Part shown: positions 1 through 8,234 of the stretch, one piece after another
Position numbering within the stretch: position 1 is the first letter of the stretch
Layout: every line of letters begins with the position of its first letter
Assembly: GCA_965228575.1 (NCBI GenBank)
Contig: CBDDHW010000063.1
Span: 1-64,000 of the forward strand
From: UBA11612 sp965228575
Lineage (GTDB): Bacteria > Pseudomonadota > Alphaproteobacteria > Rhodospirillales > Rhodospirillaceae
Length of the DNA stretch: 64,000 nucleotides
Reading direction: 5' to 3'
Position numbers and translations under genes: made by a program
Notes under the pieces: generated by a model
What the model was told of the DNA's origin: nothing
Database searches by the model: none
What the model saw: only the letters and a program-made list of their open reading frames with translations

Positions 1-443
1 CTATGGACGCTGTGGATGTGGGCATGACCGAGGCCGCTGTCGGCGCCGGCGTGTCCACCGTCCTCCTGCTGTCGGCCTTGCATCTTGCGCGAACAGAAGA
101 AGCTCCAGGACGCGTATTTAAACCCACGGCCGCCGCGCTCGCTCTTATTACCGGCGCCGCTCTGATTTATGGGACGTGGGATTTGCCGGGATACGGTGAG
201 CTCAACCCCACACACCAACATGTAGCACCGTACTACATTGAAGAAACGCCAGAGAACATGGGCATTCCCAATGTTGTCACCGCGGTGCTGGCCAGTTACC
301 GCGGGTATGACACTCTCGGGGAAACGGTGGTTATTTTCACAGCCGGGTTGGGTGTCATGATGCTGTTGCGCGGGCGGCGCAAACGCAACACGCAGCAAAA
401 TTTTAATCGCCGCCGGTCCGACCGGAAGGAGGACGTTGTATGA
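1..443 (+). CDS. Mrp/Mbh antiporter subunit, MbhD/MbhE-like (MrpA C-terminal type), 5' end outside window
   Basis: This is the end of a membrane subunit equivalent to the C-terminal part of MrpA (DUF4040/MbhE-type domains), which couples to the antiporter modules in the cytoplasmic membrane. The frame is open from the first base, and the opening residues, with the element TEAAVGAGVST, resemble the middle of an MbhD-type domain, so the true start lies upstream. The second half holds PNVVTAVLASYRGYDTLGE, the conserved signature preceding the last membrane helix of MrpA C-terminal domains, and the chain ends in a basic tail. The stop codon overlaps the start of the next gene (ATGA). Three further Mrp-like subunits follow at once, which supports the assignment. 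No NuoL-like MrpA module is fused to the visible part. Confidence 0.8.
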   Translation, partial: MDAVDVGMTEAAVGAGVSTVLLLSALHLARTEEAPGRVFKPTAAALALITGAALIYGTWDLPGYGELNPTHQHVAPYYIEETPENMGIPNVVTAVLASYRGYDTLGETVVIFTAGLGVMMLLRGRRKRNTQQNFNRRRSDRKEDVV

Positions 444-859
444 AACATCATCTCGTCCTTCGGGTCGTTTCAAAGTTGCTGATCCCGTTCCTATTGCTGT
501 TTGCATTTTACGTCCAAATGCACGGCGACTTTGGACCGGGGGGCGGGTTTCAGGCGGGCGCAATCGCCGCAGCGGCAATTGTGCTTTACGCTTTGATATA
601 CGGGCGGCGCGCAGCCGAGAAAGCGGTGCCGCTACGCGCCGTCGAAATTGGCGTGCCTCTCGGCGTACTTATTTTTGCAGGGGTCGGCGTCGCCAATATG
701 TTGGCGGGCGGCAATTACCTCGACTACAACGCACTTAACCATGCTGATCCGGTCGCGGGGCAACACTTGGGGATTATCCTGGTTGAAGCCGGTGTTTTCG
801 TGACGGTGTTCTGCACACTGGTCACTATTTTTTACACATTCGCAAGCCGGGGGCGGTGA
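440..859 (+). CDS. mnhB: Na+/H+ antiporter subunit B (MrpB/MnhB family)
   Basis: A 139-residue polytopic protein of the MrpB family, part of the multisubunit cation/proton antiporter in the cytoplasmic membrane. The segment HGDFGPGGGFQAGAI after the first helix is the family hallmark, and four hydrophobic segments are visible. A GGAGG ribosome site lies about nine bases before the ATG, which overlaps the previous stop codon, so the genes are translationally coupled. Length and motif fit MrpB of other bacteria. The ion moved cannot be told from this subunit. Confidence 0.9.
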   Translation: MKHHLVLRVVSKLLIPFLLLFAFYVQMHGDFGPGGGFQAGAIAAAAIVLYALIYGRRAAEKAVPLRAVEIGVPLGVLIFAGVGVANMLAGGNYLDYNALNHADPVAGQHLGIILVEAGVFVTVFCTLVTIFYTFASRGR

Positions 860-866
860 GTTACCA

Positions 867-1235
867 ATGGATGATCTCGGAACCCTATCGATAATTGGAA
901 ATATCAATCACTGGATCACGGTCTTTTTGATTGTGGCCGGGCTGTACATCATCGTCGCACGCAGCAATATGATCAAAAAACTGGTGGGCCTGTCGATTTT
1001 CCAGACATCCGTTTACCTCTTGTACATTTCGCCCGGAAAAATTATGGGCGGAACTGCTCCTATTTTATCTCCAGAGTGGGAGCTCTACTCCAATCCCTTG
1101 CCGCACGTTCTGATCCTCACCGCCATTGTTGTGGGTGTCGCTACTTTGGCGTTGGGGCTGGCTCTTGTCGTGCGCATCAATGAAGCCTACGGATCAATCG
1201 AAGAAGATGTGATCTATAAGGACGGCCAGGACTAG
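867..1235 (+). CDS. mnhC: Na+/H+ antiporter subunit C (MrpC/MnhC, NuoK-like)
   Basis: A 122-residue protein with three hydrophobic helices, homologous to NuoK/MrpC, the small subunit that links antiporter modules in Mrp complexes. Visible family features are the early element YIIVARSNMIKKLVGLSIFQ and the late helix ILTAIVVGVATLALGLALVVRI, whose first half carries the conserved TAIVV. It starts seven bases after mnhB ends and stops three bases before mnhD starts, within one operon. Length matches other MrpC proteins. Confidence 0.9.
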   Translation: MDDLGTLSIIGNINHWITVFLIVAGLYIIVARSNMIKKLVGLSIFQTSVYLLYISPGKIMGGTAPILSPEWELYSNPLPHVLILTAIVVGVATLALGLALVVRINEAYGSIEEDVIYKDGQD

Positions 1236-1238
1236 ACC

Positions 1239-2717
1239 GTGCTGGAACACCTTCCCGTCCTTATTATCGTTGCTCCGCTGCTCGCGGGCGCCCTCTGCGC
1301 GCTTCTTAGAAATGAAGCCGTATGCTGGTGGCTCACCTTTGCTGTAACCGTGGGATGTTTTGGCGCAGCCGTTACGCTTTTGAATTTGGTTCGCGTAGAT
1401 GGGCCGATTTCATATGCTCTTGGCGCGTGGGCCCCGCCGATTGGTATCGAATACCGGGTCGACCTGCTCACCGCATTCGTTTTGATTTTGGTCTCAGCGA
1501 TTGCGGCGATTGTACATATTTATGGCCGCCGGACGGTACTTGCGGAAATCGATGACGGACTGCGCGGCTGGTACTACGGCATGTACCTCTTATGCCTGTG
1601 CGGATTGATGGGAATCGTCGTGACCGGCGATGCCTTCAACGCCTTTGTGTTCATGGAGGTGTCGTCCCTATCAATGTACGTGCTGATCGCCATGGGGCGG
1701 GACAAGCGCGCCCTTGCCGCGTCGTTCCAATATCTGATTATGGGAACCGTTGGTGCGACCATGTACATCATCGGCGCGGGATTGCTTTATGTGCAAACCG
1801 GCACGCTTAATATGGTCGACATGGGTGTGCGCTTGGAGCCGATTTTAACCTCGCCGGCCACCATCGCCGGAATGGCATTTATCTTTGTCGGCCTGTCGTT
1901 AAAGCTCGCTTTATTCCCGTTGCATCTGTGGCTTCCCAACGCCTATGCGTATGCACCATCGTCAACAACAGCGTTTTTGGCCGCGACCGCGACAAAAGTT
2001 TCTATCTACCTGCTCGCCCGGTATCTTTACTCGGTCTTCGGTTTCGATTTCGCCATTTTAGAAACTGCGGTTCCCGAAGTGGTGATCACACTTTCGATCA
2101 TCGCAATCCTTGCGGCATCGACCACAGCTATTTTTCAGGAAAATGTAAAACGCATGCTCGCATATTCGAGCGTTGCGCAAATCGGATACATCACTCTTGG
2201 TCTTGCACTGGCCAATAGCACCGGGCTCGTCGGCGGGCTGGTTCACCTGTTCAATCACGGATTGATGAAAGGCGCGCTGTTTATGTTGATCGGCGGGGTT
2301 GCATTGCAGCTGGGCTCGGTCCGCATCAACGAAATGGCGGGTATCGGCCGACAAATGCCTCTGACCATGGCAGGTTTCGTTTTGGGCGGCATGAGCATGC
2401 TCGGCGTACCCGGTACGGTCGGGTTCGTGAGTAAGTGGTATCTCGCAATTGGCGCCTTTGAAACCGGGGCGTGGTGGATTGTCGCCATTCTGATGATCGG
2501 CTCACTCCTGGTGCTTGTTTATATGGGCCGTGTAATCGAGATCGCTTACTTCCGCCCGCGGCCCGAAGGCGCCAAGCCGTTGTCTGACCCACCGGCGCCA
2601 ATGCTCGCGGCCGCCTGGCTATTGCTTGCTGGATGCATTTATTTCGGCATCGATACAGACTTTACGGTCGGCACCGCCCTTGAGGCTACGAACGCCTTGA
2701 TCGGAGCAGAACGATGA
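1239..2717 (+). CDS. mnhD: Na+/H+ antiporter subunit D (MrpD/MnhD)
   Basis: A 492-residue antiporter-like subunit of the NuoL/M/N family, one of the candidate ion-translocating channels of the complex. It keeps the residues known to be essential in this family: Glu140 in helix 5 (FVFMEVSSLS), Lys222 in helix 7 (SLKLALFPLHLWLP) and Lys253 in helix 8 (AATATKVSIYLL). The element VKRMLAYSSVAQIGY and the following HLFNHGLMKGALF region are also typical. Translation probably starts at a GTG three bases after the mnhC stop. The stop codon overlaps the next gene's start. Two further subunits of the same family follow, so the complex may have three channels. Confidence 0.92.
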   Translation: MLEHLPVLIIVAPLLAGALCALLRNEAVCWWLTFAVTVGCFGAAVTLLNLVRVDGPISYALGAWAPPIGIEYRVDLLTAFVLILVSAIAAIVHIYGRRTVLAEIDDGLRGWYYGMYLLCLCGLMGIVVTGDAFNAFVFMEVSSLSMYVLIAMGRDKRALAASFQYLIMGTVGATMYIIGAGLLYVQTGTLNMVDMGVRLEPILTSPATIAGMAFIFVGLSLKLALFPLHLWLPNAYAYAPSSTTAFLAATATKVSIYLLARYLYSVFGFDFAILETAVPEVVITLSIIAILAASTTAIFQENVKRMLAYSSVAQIGYITLGLALANSTGLVGGLVHLFNHGLMKGALFMLIGGVALQLGSVRINEMAGIGRQMPLTMAGFVLGGMSMLGVPGTVGFVSKWYLAIGAFETGAWWIVAILMIGSLLVLVYMGRVIEIAYFRPRPEGAKPLSDPPAPMLAAAWLLLAGCIYFGIDTDFTVGTALEATNALIGAER

Positions 2718-4177
2718 GCGCTGCCGATTTCATGATTGCAGCTATCTTGCTGCCGCTGGTCGGTGCATTTTTTATCGCCACATCGGGGCGGCATCCGAAC
2801 CTGCGCGAAGGGTATACAATCCTCTTCAGCGCCATTCTTATGATCGTCGTTTTTTCGCTGGCCCCTGACATTATAGCGGGCGGGCGACCGGCAAGTTCGA
2901 CAATATCGATAATGCCTGGTGTGTCCATCGCCTTTAACGCCGAACCGCTCGGTATGTTATTCGCTTTGATCGCATCGGGCCTTTGGATAATCAACTCGCT
3001 TTATTCCATAGGCTACATGCGCGGCAACAAGGAACCGCGCCAGACTCAATTTTATGTTGCCTTTGCCATAGCTATCTCCGCAACGATGGGCGTCGCATTT
3101 GCGGGCAATCTTTTTACTCTGTTTCTTTTCTACGAAATCCTGACGCTGTCGACCTATCCTCTCGTCACCCACAAGGGGAGCGACGAGGCGCGCGCTGGCG
3201 GACGGACGTATCTTTCAATTCTTCTGTTCACATCGGTTGTTTTTCTGCTTCCGGCGATCATCGCGACCTTTTTCCTAACGGGAACTTTGGAATTCGGAGC
3301 AGGCGGCATCTTTGATCCGATGACCAATAACTTGACGCTCGGAATTCTTGCGTTCTTGTTCATCTATGGGATCGGCAAGGCGGCCGTGATGCCGGTTCAC
3401 AGGTGGTTGCCGGCGGCGATGGTCGCGCCCACGCCGGTCAGTGCTCTTTTACATGCTGTTGCGGTCGTGAAAGCCGGTGTGTTCACGGTGGTCAAAGTGA
3501 TTGTTTATGTATTTGGCCTGGACATGTTCGCGACCTCGAGTGGCACAGGGTGGGTGGTTTATGTCGCAGGATTTACGATTGTCGCGGCGTCGGTGATCGC
3601 CCTTCGGCAAAATAATTTAAAACGCCGCCTCGCGTATTCTACGGTCAGTCAGTTGTCTTATGTGGTCATGGCCGCTGCGATGGCGACACCACTCGCGATC
3701 ATGGGGGCGGCCATGCATATTGCCTCGCATGCGCTCGGTAAAATCACCCTCTTTTTTGCCGCCGGGTCAATTTATACAGCCGCCCACAAAACCGAGATCA
3801 GCCAACTTCAGGGCATTGGCTGGCGCATGCCTTTGACCATGACGGCTTTTGCAATCGGGTCTATCTCCATGATCGGTTTGCCGCCTACGGCTGGTTTTCT
3901 GGGCAAGTGGTATATCCTGTCCGCGGCGATGGAAAGCGCCGACGTTTTCGTTCTTATTGTGATTTTCGCGAGCACATTGTTGAACGCGGCGTACTTCATG
4001 CCGATTGTGTTTTCCGCTTTTCTTAAACCGCCAACGAACGCTGAGCCCGATCAAAATCACGGTGAAGCGCCATGGCCGATCGTTTTGGCCTTATGCCTGA
4101 CGGCGGCGGGAACTGTTGTGCTGTTCTTGTATCCCGACGTTGTTCAATCCCTGGCCCAACAATTGGCGGGAGTTTAA
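2714..4177 (+). CDS. Second NuoM/MrpD-like proton-conducting antiporter subunit
   Basis: A 487-residue membrane protein of the same NuoL/M/N family as the gene before it, but clearly divergent in sequence. It retains Glu141 (FLFYEILTLS), Lys222 (GIGKAAVMPVHRWLP) and Lys253 (HAVAVVKAGVFT), so it should be able to carry protons. LKRRLAYSTVSQLSYV matches the family element after helix 9 or 10. It overlaps the preceding stop by four bases (ATGA). The extra copies of MrpD-like subunits in one operon set this cluster apart from the standard seven-gene Mrp operon; the physiological partner is unknown. Confidence 0.9.
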   Translation: MSAADFMIAAILLPLVGAFFIATSGRHPNLREGYTILFSAILMIVVFSLAPDIIAGGRPASSTISIMPGVSIAFNAEPLGMLFALIASGLWIINSLYSIGYMRGNKEPRQTQFYVAFAIAISATMGVAFAGNLFTLFLFYEILTLSTYPLVTHKGSDEARAGGRTYLSILLFTSVVFLLPAIIATFFLTGTLEFGAGGIFDPMTNNLTLGILAFLFIYGIGKAAVMPVHRWLPAAMVAPTPVSALLHAVAVVKAGVFTVVKVIVYVFGLDMFATSSGTGWVVYVAGFTIVAASVIALRQNNLKRRLAYSTVSQLSYVVMAAAMATPLAIMGAAMHIASHALGKITLFFAAGSIYTAAHKTEISQLQGIGWRMPLTMTAFAIGSISMIGLPPTAGFLGKWYILSAAMESADVFVLIVIFASTLLNAAYFMPIVFSAFLKPPTNAEPDQNHGEAPWPIVLALCLTAAGTVVLFLYPDVVQSLAQQLAGV

Positions 4178-4180
4178 CTG

Positions 4181-4423
4181 ATGAGCGAACACTGGCTGCG
4201 CCGTCCCCAAACAATCCGCTGGTTGTGGATTGTCTTCATTGCGATCTTGGCCGCAACGGTTGTCGCCGAGCTTTTTATTCATCGTCACACTGAATTTGGT
4301 ATCGATGCGGTGTTCGGATTTCACGCGTGGTACGGGCTGGGCACATGCGCGGTCATGATCGTTTTTGCTAAGCTGCTTGGTTTCGCTTTGAAGCGGAAGG
4401 ACTCGTATTATGACGGCGAGTGA
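4181..4423 (+). CDS. Small two-helix membrane protein of the antiporter operon
   Basis: An 80-residue protein with two predicted membrane helices (about residues 13-32 and 48-68), a basic C-terminal end (KRKDSYYDGE) and no motif that I recognise. It is set three bases after the second antiporter subunit, and its last codons overlap the start of the third by 14 bases, so it is surely co-translated with them. By position it is a candidate accessory or assembly subunit. The function is unassigned. Confidence 0.75.
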   Translation: MSEHWLRRPQTIRWLWIVFIAILAATVVAELFIHRHTEFGIDAVFGFHAWYGLGTCAVMIVFAKLLGFALKRKDSYYDGE

Positions 4424-6107
4424 CCTTTTGCTTCATCCAGGTCTTATCCTGATTCTCGGCGGCTTTCTTCTGCCGATATTGCCCGGTCCCGTTCGCAAAG
4501 CCGCGTTGCTCGCTGTTCCTCTCGCGGCCCTGGGATTAGTCTGGCAGGTGCCGCTAGGCCAAACCCTGACGTTACCCTTTTTCTCGTACGAACTAATGCC
4601 GCTGAAAGGTGATGCACTTGCGCGTCTTTTTGGGACGGTATTCACGCTGATGGCGTTCGCCTGGGGACTGTTCGCGCTGAAGCAGGAAAATACGCTCGAG
4701 CTTTCAGCGGGGCTCGTATACGCAGGCGCATCTCTGGGTGTGGTATTCGCCGGCGACCTTATTACCGTGTTCATTTTCTGGGAGGTGATGGCGCTCGGAT
4801 CGACCGCCGTGATTTGGGCGGCGGGAAAGAGTGCGTATGCGGCCGGTATGCGTTATCTGCTCGTGCACCTGCTCGGCGGTGTGATTCTTATGGCCGGGAT
4901 TGCGGGACATATTCAGCAAACGGGTGATATCGCCTTCACGGCCATGGCCGCCGATAGCATTGCCCACTGGCTGATTTTGATCGGTTTCCTGATCAACGCG
5001 GGTGCCGTGCCCATGTCGTTCTGGATCCCGGACGCGTACCCGCAGTCCTCTTACACCGGGATGGTGGCGCTGTCGGCCTTTACAACGAAGACCGCGGTTC
5101 TTGTATTGATGCGCGGATTTCCCGGAGCAGACGTTTTAATGGTGGTCGGGATCGCCATGATCTTTTACGGGATCATCTACGCCATTTTGGAAAACGATAT
5201 GCGCCGCATTTTAGCGTACTCCATCGTCAACCAGGTTGGCTTTATGCTGACGGGCATTGGGATTGGAACGGAGCTCGCGCTCAACGGCGCCGCCGCGCAT
5301 GCCTTTACGCACATTATCTATAAGGCGCTGCTGTTAATGTCAGCGGGCTCGGTGTTCTACATGACAGGAAAACGCAAGTGCAGCGAGCTTGGCGGTCTAT
5401 ATCAATCGATGCCGCTGACAGCGGTGTGCGGAATAATCGGCGCCTTTGCGATTTCCTCGTTTCCGCTGACGTCAGGCTTTGTCAGTAAATCGATGATCTC
5501 GTCGGCAGCGGCGGGTGAACACATGATGGGTGTGTGGATGCTTCTAGCCGCGGCATCAGCGGGCGTGTTCTTACATGCCGGCATCAAGTTCCCGTGGTTT
5601 GTGTTTTTCCAAAAGGACTCCGGATTGCGCCCACCTGATCCGCCGTGGAATATGCGCGCGGCCATGGTGCTGTTTGCCTTTTTATGTATTGCCCTCGGTG
5701 TTGTGCCTGGCCCGCTCTACGCTATGCTTCCCTATCCGGTCGACTACGTCCCCTACACCGCCGATCATGTGGTCACGCAGCTGCAACTTCTTTTGTTTGC
5801 AGGGCTCGCCTTCTTCCTGATGTTAAGTTGGTTGCGACGCACGGAAACCATTACCCTCGATACGGATTGGTTCTACCGGCGTCTGGGCGCCCGACTTACG
5901 GTGGAGATCGGTGACAAACTCGGTGCGGCATGGTCCAGATTGTTAAACGGGCTTCAGACCGGCCTTTCTCATTTCGGCGCGTTTGCCTACCGGTATTACG
6001 GGCCGTCCGGCGCTCTCGCGCGCTCTCAGCCCACTGGACGGATGGCGTTTTGGGCGGTGGCGATGCTCGCCGCGTATCTTCTTCTCGATTATATTATCGG
6101 CGCATAG
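4410..6107 (+). CDS. Third NuoL/M/N-like antiporter subunit, helix 7 lysine replaced
   Basis: A 565-residue polytopic protein of the proton-conducting antiporter family with a long C-terminal extension. Glu125 (FIFWEVMALGST) and Lys227 (AFTTKTAVLVL) match the conserved glutamate and helix-8 lysine. The helix-7 lysine found at the position five residues before the Pro of MPVHRWLP/FPLHLWLP in its two sisters is Asn196 here (FLINAGAVPMSFWIP). The element MRRILAYSIVNQVGFML is intact. It follows the small membrane protein with a 14-base overlap and ends the operon. The residue change suggests altered or lost ion translocation, or a structural role; this is inference from alignment by eye. Confidence 0.88.
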   Translation: MTASDLLLHPGLILILGGFLLPILPGPVRKAALLAVPLAALGLVWQVPLGQTLTLPFFSYELMPLKGDALARLFGTVFTLMAFAWGLFALKQENTLELSAGLVYAGASLGVVFAGDLITVFIFWEVMALGSTAVIWAAGKSAYAAGMRYLLVHLLGGVILMAGIAGHIQQTGDIAFTAMAADSIAHWLILIGFLINAGAVPMSFWIPDAYPQSSYTGMVALSAFTTKTAVLVLMRGFPGADVLMVVGIAMIFYGIIYAILENDMRRILAYSIVNQVGFMLTGIGIGTELALNGAAAHAFTHIIYKALLLMSAGSVFYMTGKRKCSELGGLYQSMPLTAVCGIIGAFAISSFPLTSGFVSKSMISSAAAGEHMMGVWMLLAAASAGVFLHAGIKFPWFVFFQKDSGLRPPDPPWNMRAAMVLFAFLCIALGVVPGPLYAMLPYPVDYVPYTADHVVTQLQLLLFAGLAFFLMLSWLRRTETITLDTDWFYRRLGARLTVEIGDKLGAAWSRLLNGLQTGLSHFGAFAYRYYGPSGALARSQPTGRMAFWAVAMLAAYLLLDYIIGA

Positions 6108-6133
6108 TCGCAACTCTCTAGGCGAGGTTTACG

Positions 6134-6583
6134 CTGACTATATTCATCGATGCCGACGCCTGTCCGGTTAAAGACGAAACCCTTCGCGTTGCAGATCGTC
6201 ACAAAATTTCAGTGACGATGGTGAGCAATACGTGGATGCGCGGGTCCGAGCACCCACTGGTCACGATGATCACTGTCTCCGAAGGCCCGGACGCCGCGGA
6301 CGATTGGATCGCAGAGCGTGCCGCAAAAGGAGATATCGTCATCACCGCTGATATTCCCCTTGCTGCCCGCTGCGTCGAGGCGGGAGCCAAGGTTATACAA
6401 CCCAACGGAAAAGCGTTGACCGAAGACGCAATCGGGATGGCGCTCGCAATGCGCAACTTATCGACCCACCTGCGGGAAACGGGCGATATCACCGGTGGGC
6501 CCGCCCCCTTTACCAAACGCGACCGCTCGCGGTTTTTAGATTCACTCGAAGCGACGGTGCAGGCGGTCAAACGCGGAAAATGA
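6134..6583 (+). CDS. yaiI: YaiI/YqxD family (UPF0178) protein, probable CTG start
   Basis: A 149-residue protein of the YaiI/YqxD family, a PIN-like small protein whose biochemical role is not firmly known. The N-terminus reads FIDADACPVKDETLRVAD, the family signature, followed by DIVITADIPLAARCVE and the TGGPAPF(T)KRDR element near the C-terminus. The signature lies upstream of the first ATG (6212), so translation cannot begin there. The frame opens only after a TAG at 6119-6121, and the only plausible initiator is CTG at 6134, seven bases after an AGGCGAGG ribosome site. With that start the length equals that of the E. coli protein (about 150). An unusual start is therefore likely. Confidence 0.85.
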   Translation: MTIFIDADACPVKDETLRVADRHKISVTMVSNTWMRGSEHPLVTMITVSEGPDAADDWIAERAAKGDIVITADIPLAARCVEAGAKVIQPNGKALTEDAIGMALAMRNLSTHLRETGDITGGPAPFTKRDRSRFLDSLEATVQAVKRGK

Positions 6584-6618
6584 TTGACGCGCAAGGGTTA
6601 AGCGCGTACTGAGCGCCA

Positions 6619-6633
6619 TCCGCACACTGCGGA
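6619..6633. promoter_or_regulatory. Palindrome TCCGCACACTGCGGA upstream of rhlE
   Basis: A 15-bp inverted repeat with six-base arms and a three-base centre lies in the 257-bp region between yaiI and rhlE. It differs at one base from the palindrome at 56873-56887 in front of the BI-1 gene. This suggests a shared operator or RNA hairpin. No regulator is identified. Confidence 0.45.
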
Positions 6634-6840
6634 CAACATCTTGCGATACGCGCGCAGGTGCCTTTTTACGGCCAATGGCCATACGGCACTGTTTCCTGAG
6701 AAGTTCTTTTTTCCTCTCCCGTCGGTTGCGTGCCCACCGGGTTACCGCAAGCCAATCGACGTTTCTGTATGGATATCCGCATTTGGCCGGGACGTGCAGG
6801 ACCGCGAGACCGTCTGCATATTTTGAAAGCTATTAGACTA

Positions 6841-8094
6841 ATGACCAAATTTTCCGACCTCGGATTGATCGACACCCTTTTAAGAGCGGTCAACGCTGAG
6901 GGATATTCGGCACCAACTCCTATTCAAACCAAATCGATTCCTCCCTTGTTAAAGGGCCGCGATGTTCTTGGTATTGCCCAAACGGGAACCGGTAAAACAG
7001 CCGCGTTTGCTCTGCCGATTTTGCAGCAGCTTTCACAAAACTCCCGTCGCGCCATGCCGAAAAGTGCCCGCGCGCTTATTTTAACGCCGACGCGTGAACT
7101 CGCTTTGCAGATTGATGAGGGCTTTAAGACGTATGGGCGATATTTAAATCTCAAGCACACGGTGATCTTCGGCGGCGTAAGCCAGAGGCCACAGGTGGGC
7201 GCTCTGCGCCGCGGCACCGATATTTTGGTCGCAACGCCAGGGCGTTTGCTTGACTTGATCAATCAGCGCCATATCGATTTGCGTTCGGTTGAGGTTTTTG
7301 TTCTCGACGAAGCCGACCGCATGCTTGATATGGGGTTCATTCACGACGTGAAATCTATCGCCGCGACTGTCCCAAGCAAAAGGCAAACCGTTTTGTTCTC
7401 TGCAACAATGCCGCGCGCTGTGGACGGCTTGGTTAAGGGTTTGCTCAAAGATTTCGCACGCGTGGAGGTGACGCCGCAATCCACCACGGTCGAGCGTATT
7501 GCCCAGCGCGTGATGCTGGTTCCGCGCGAGGACAAACGTAAATTACTTGCCAATATACTTGGGGATGATGCGGTAAACCGGGCGATCGTGTTTACGCGAA
7601 CGAAACACGGTGCCAACCGGGTTGCCGAGCAACTCCAAAAATCCGGCGTTACGGCGGATGCTATTCATGGCAACAAGTCCCAGAATGCGCGTCAACGCAG
7701 CTTGACCGCTTTTAAGAAGGGTAAAGTGCGCGTGCTCGTTGCTACAGATATCGCTTCGCGGGGAATTGATGTAGACGACATATCGCATGTTATTAATTTC
7801 GAACTCCCCTCCGAGCCCGAAAGCTATGTCCACCGAATTGGACGCACTGCGCGAGCCGGCTCGGAGGGCATTGCGATTTCCTTTTGTGATGCCAGTGAAC
7901 GCGGACAATTGCGCGCCATTGAACGGGCGATTCAACAAGCAATTCCTGTGGACGTGACTCATCCTTTTCATGGAAAAGTTTCAGGGGGAAAAGGGTCGAA
8001 AGCCAATCAGTCGCGCGGCAATTCACAAAAGAAAAGCCGAGACCCGCGCCGGGGTAAAAAGCGACCGTGGGCCAAAAAACCAAAAGCAGCTTAA
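6841..8094 (+). CDS. rhlE: DEAD-box ATP-dependent RNA helicase, RhlE type
   Basis: An RNA helicase that unwinds structured RNA using ATP, with roles in ribosome assembly and cold or stress adaptation in related bacteria. Motifs appear in order: the Q motif GYSAPTPIQ, motif I AQTGTGKT, PTRELALQ, motif II LDEADRMLDMG, motif III FSATMP, then HGNKSQNARQ, VATDIASRGIDVDD and HRIGRTARAG. The C-terminus is a short basic tail (KKRPWAKKPKAA). I place the start at the ATG at 6841, because family members begin with F-x-x-L-G-L just here. The 417-residue length fits RhlE. The long upstream region could be a regulated leader. Confidence 0.93.
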   Translation: MTKFSDLGLIDTLLRAVNAEGYSAPTPIQTKSIPPLLKGRDVLGIAQTGTGKTAAFALPILQQLSQNSRRAMPKSARALILTPTRELALQIDEGFKTYGRYLNLKHTVIFGGVSQRPQVGALRRGTDILVATPGRLLDLINQRHIDLRSVEVFVLDEADRMLDMGFIHDVKSIAATVPSKRQTVLFSATMPRAVDGLVKGLLKDFARVEVTPQSTTVERIAQRVMLVPREDKRKLLANILGDDAVNRAIVFTRTKHGANRVAEQLQKSGVTADAIHGNKSQNARQRSLTAFKKGKVRVLVATDIASRGIDVDDISHVINFELPSEPESYVHRIGRTARAGSEGIAISFCDASERGQLRAIERAIQQAIPVDVTHPFHGKVSGGKGSKANQSRGNSQKKSRDPRRGKKRPWAKKPKAA

Positions 8095-8107
8095 ACCAAA
8101 TATTCAT

Positions 8108-8132
8108 CGGACTTGATTGACCGAGTCCGTTT
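8108..8132 (+). terminator. Weak stem-loop after rhlE
   Basis: CGGACT (8108-8113) and AGTCCG (8124-8129) form a six-base stem with a ten-base loop, followed by only three T residues. It sits just after the rhlE stop and may act as a weak intrinsic terminator. Confidence 0.35.
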
Positions 8133-8234
8133 GCGGTCTGATACTCACCTATCCAAGAACGGCCCTGTAACGGAGCTGGTAATCGTGGAGCTAACGCCAA
8201 ATACAGGGCGAGTTAACTGTCCAGGGCAAATGGC

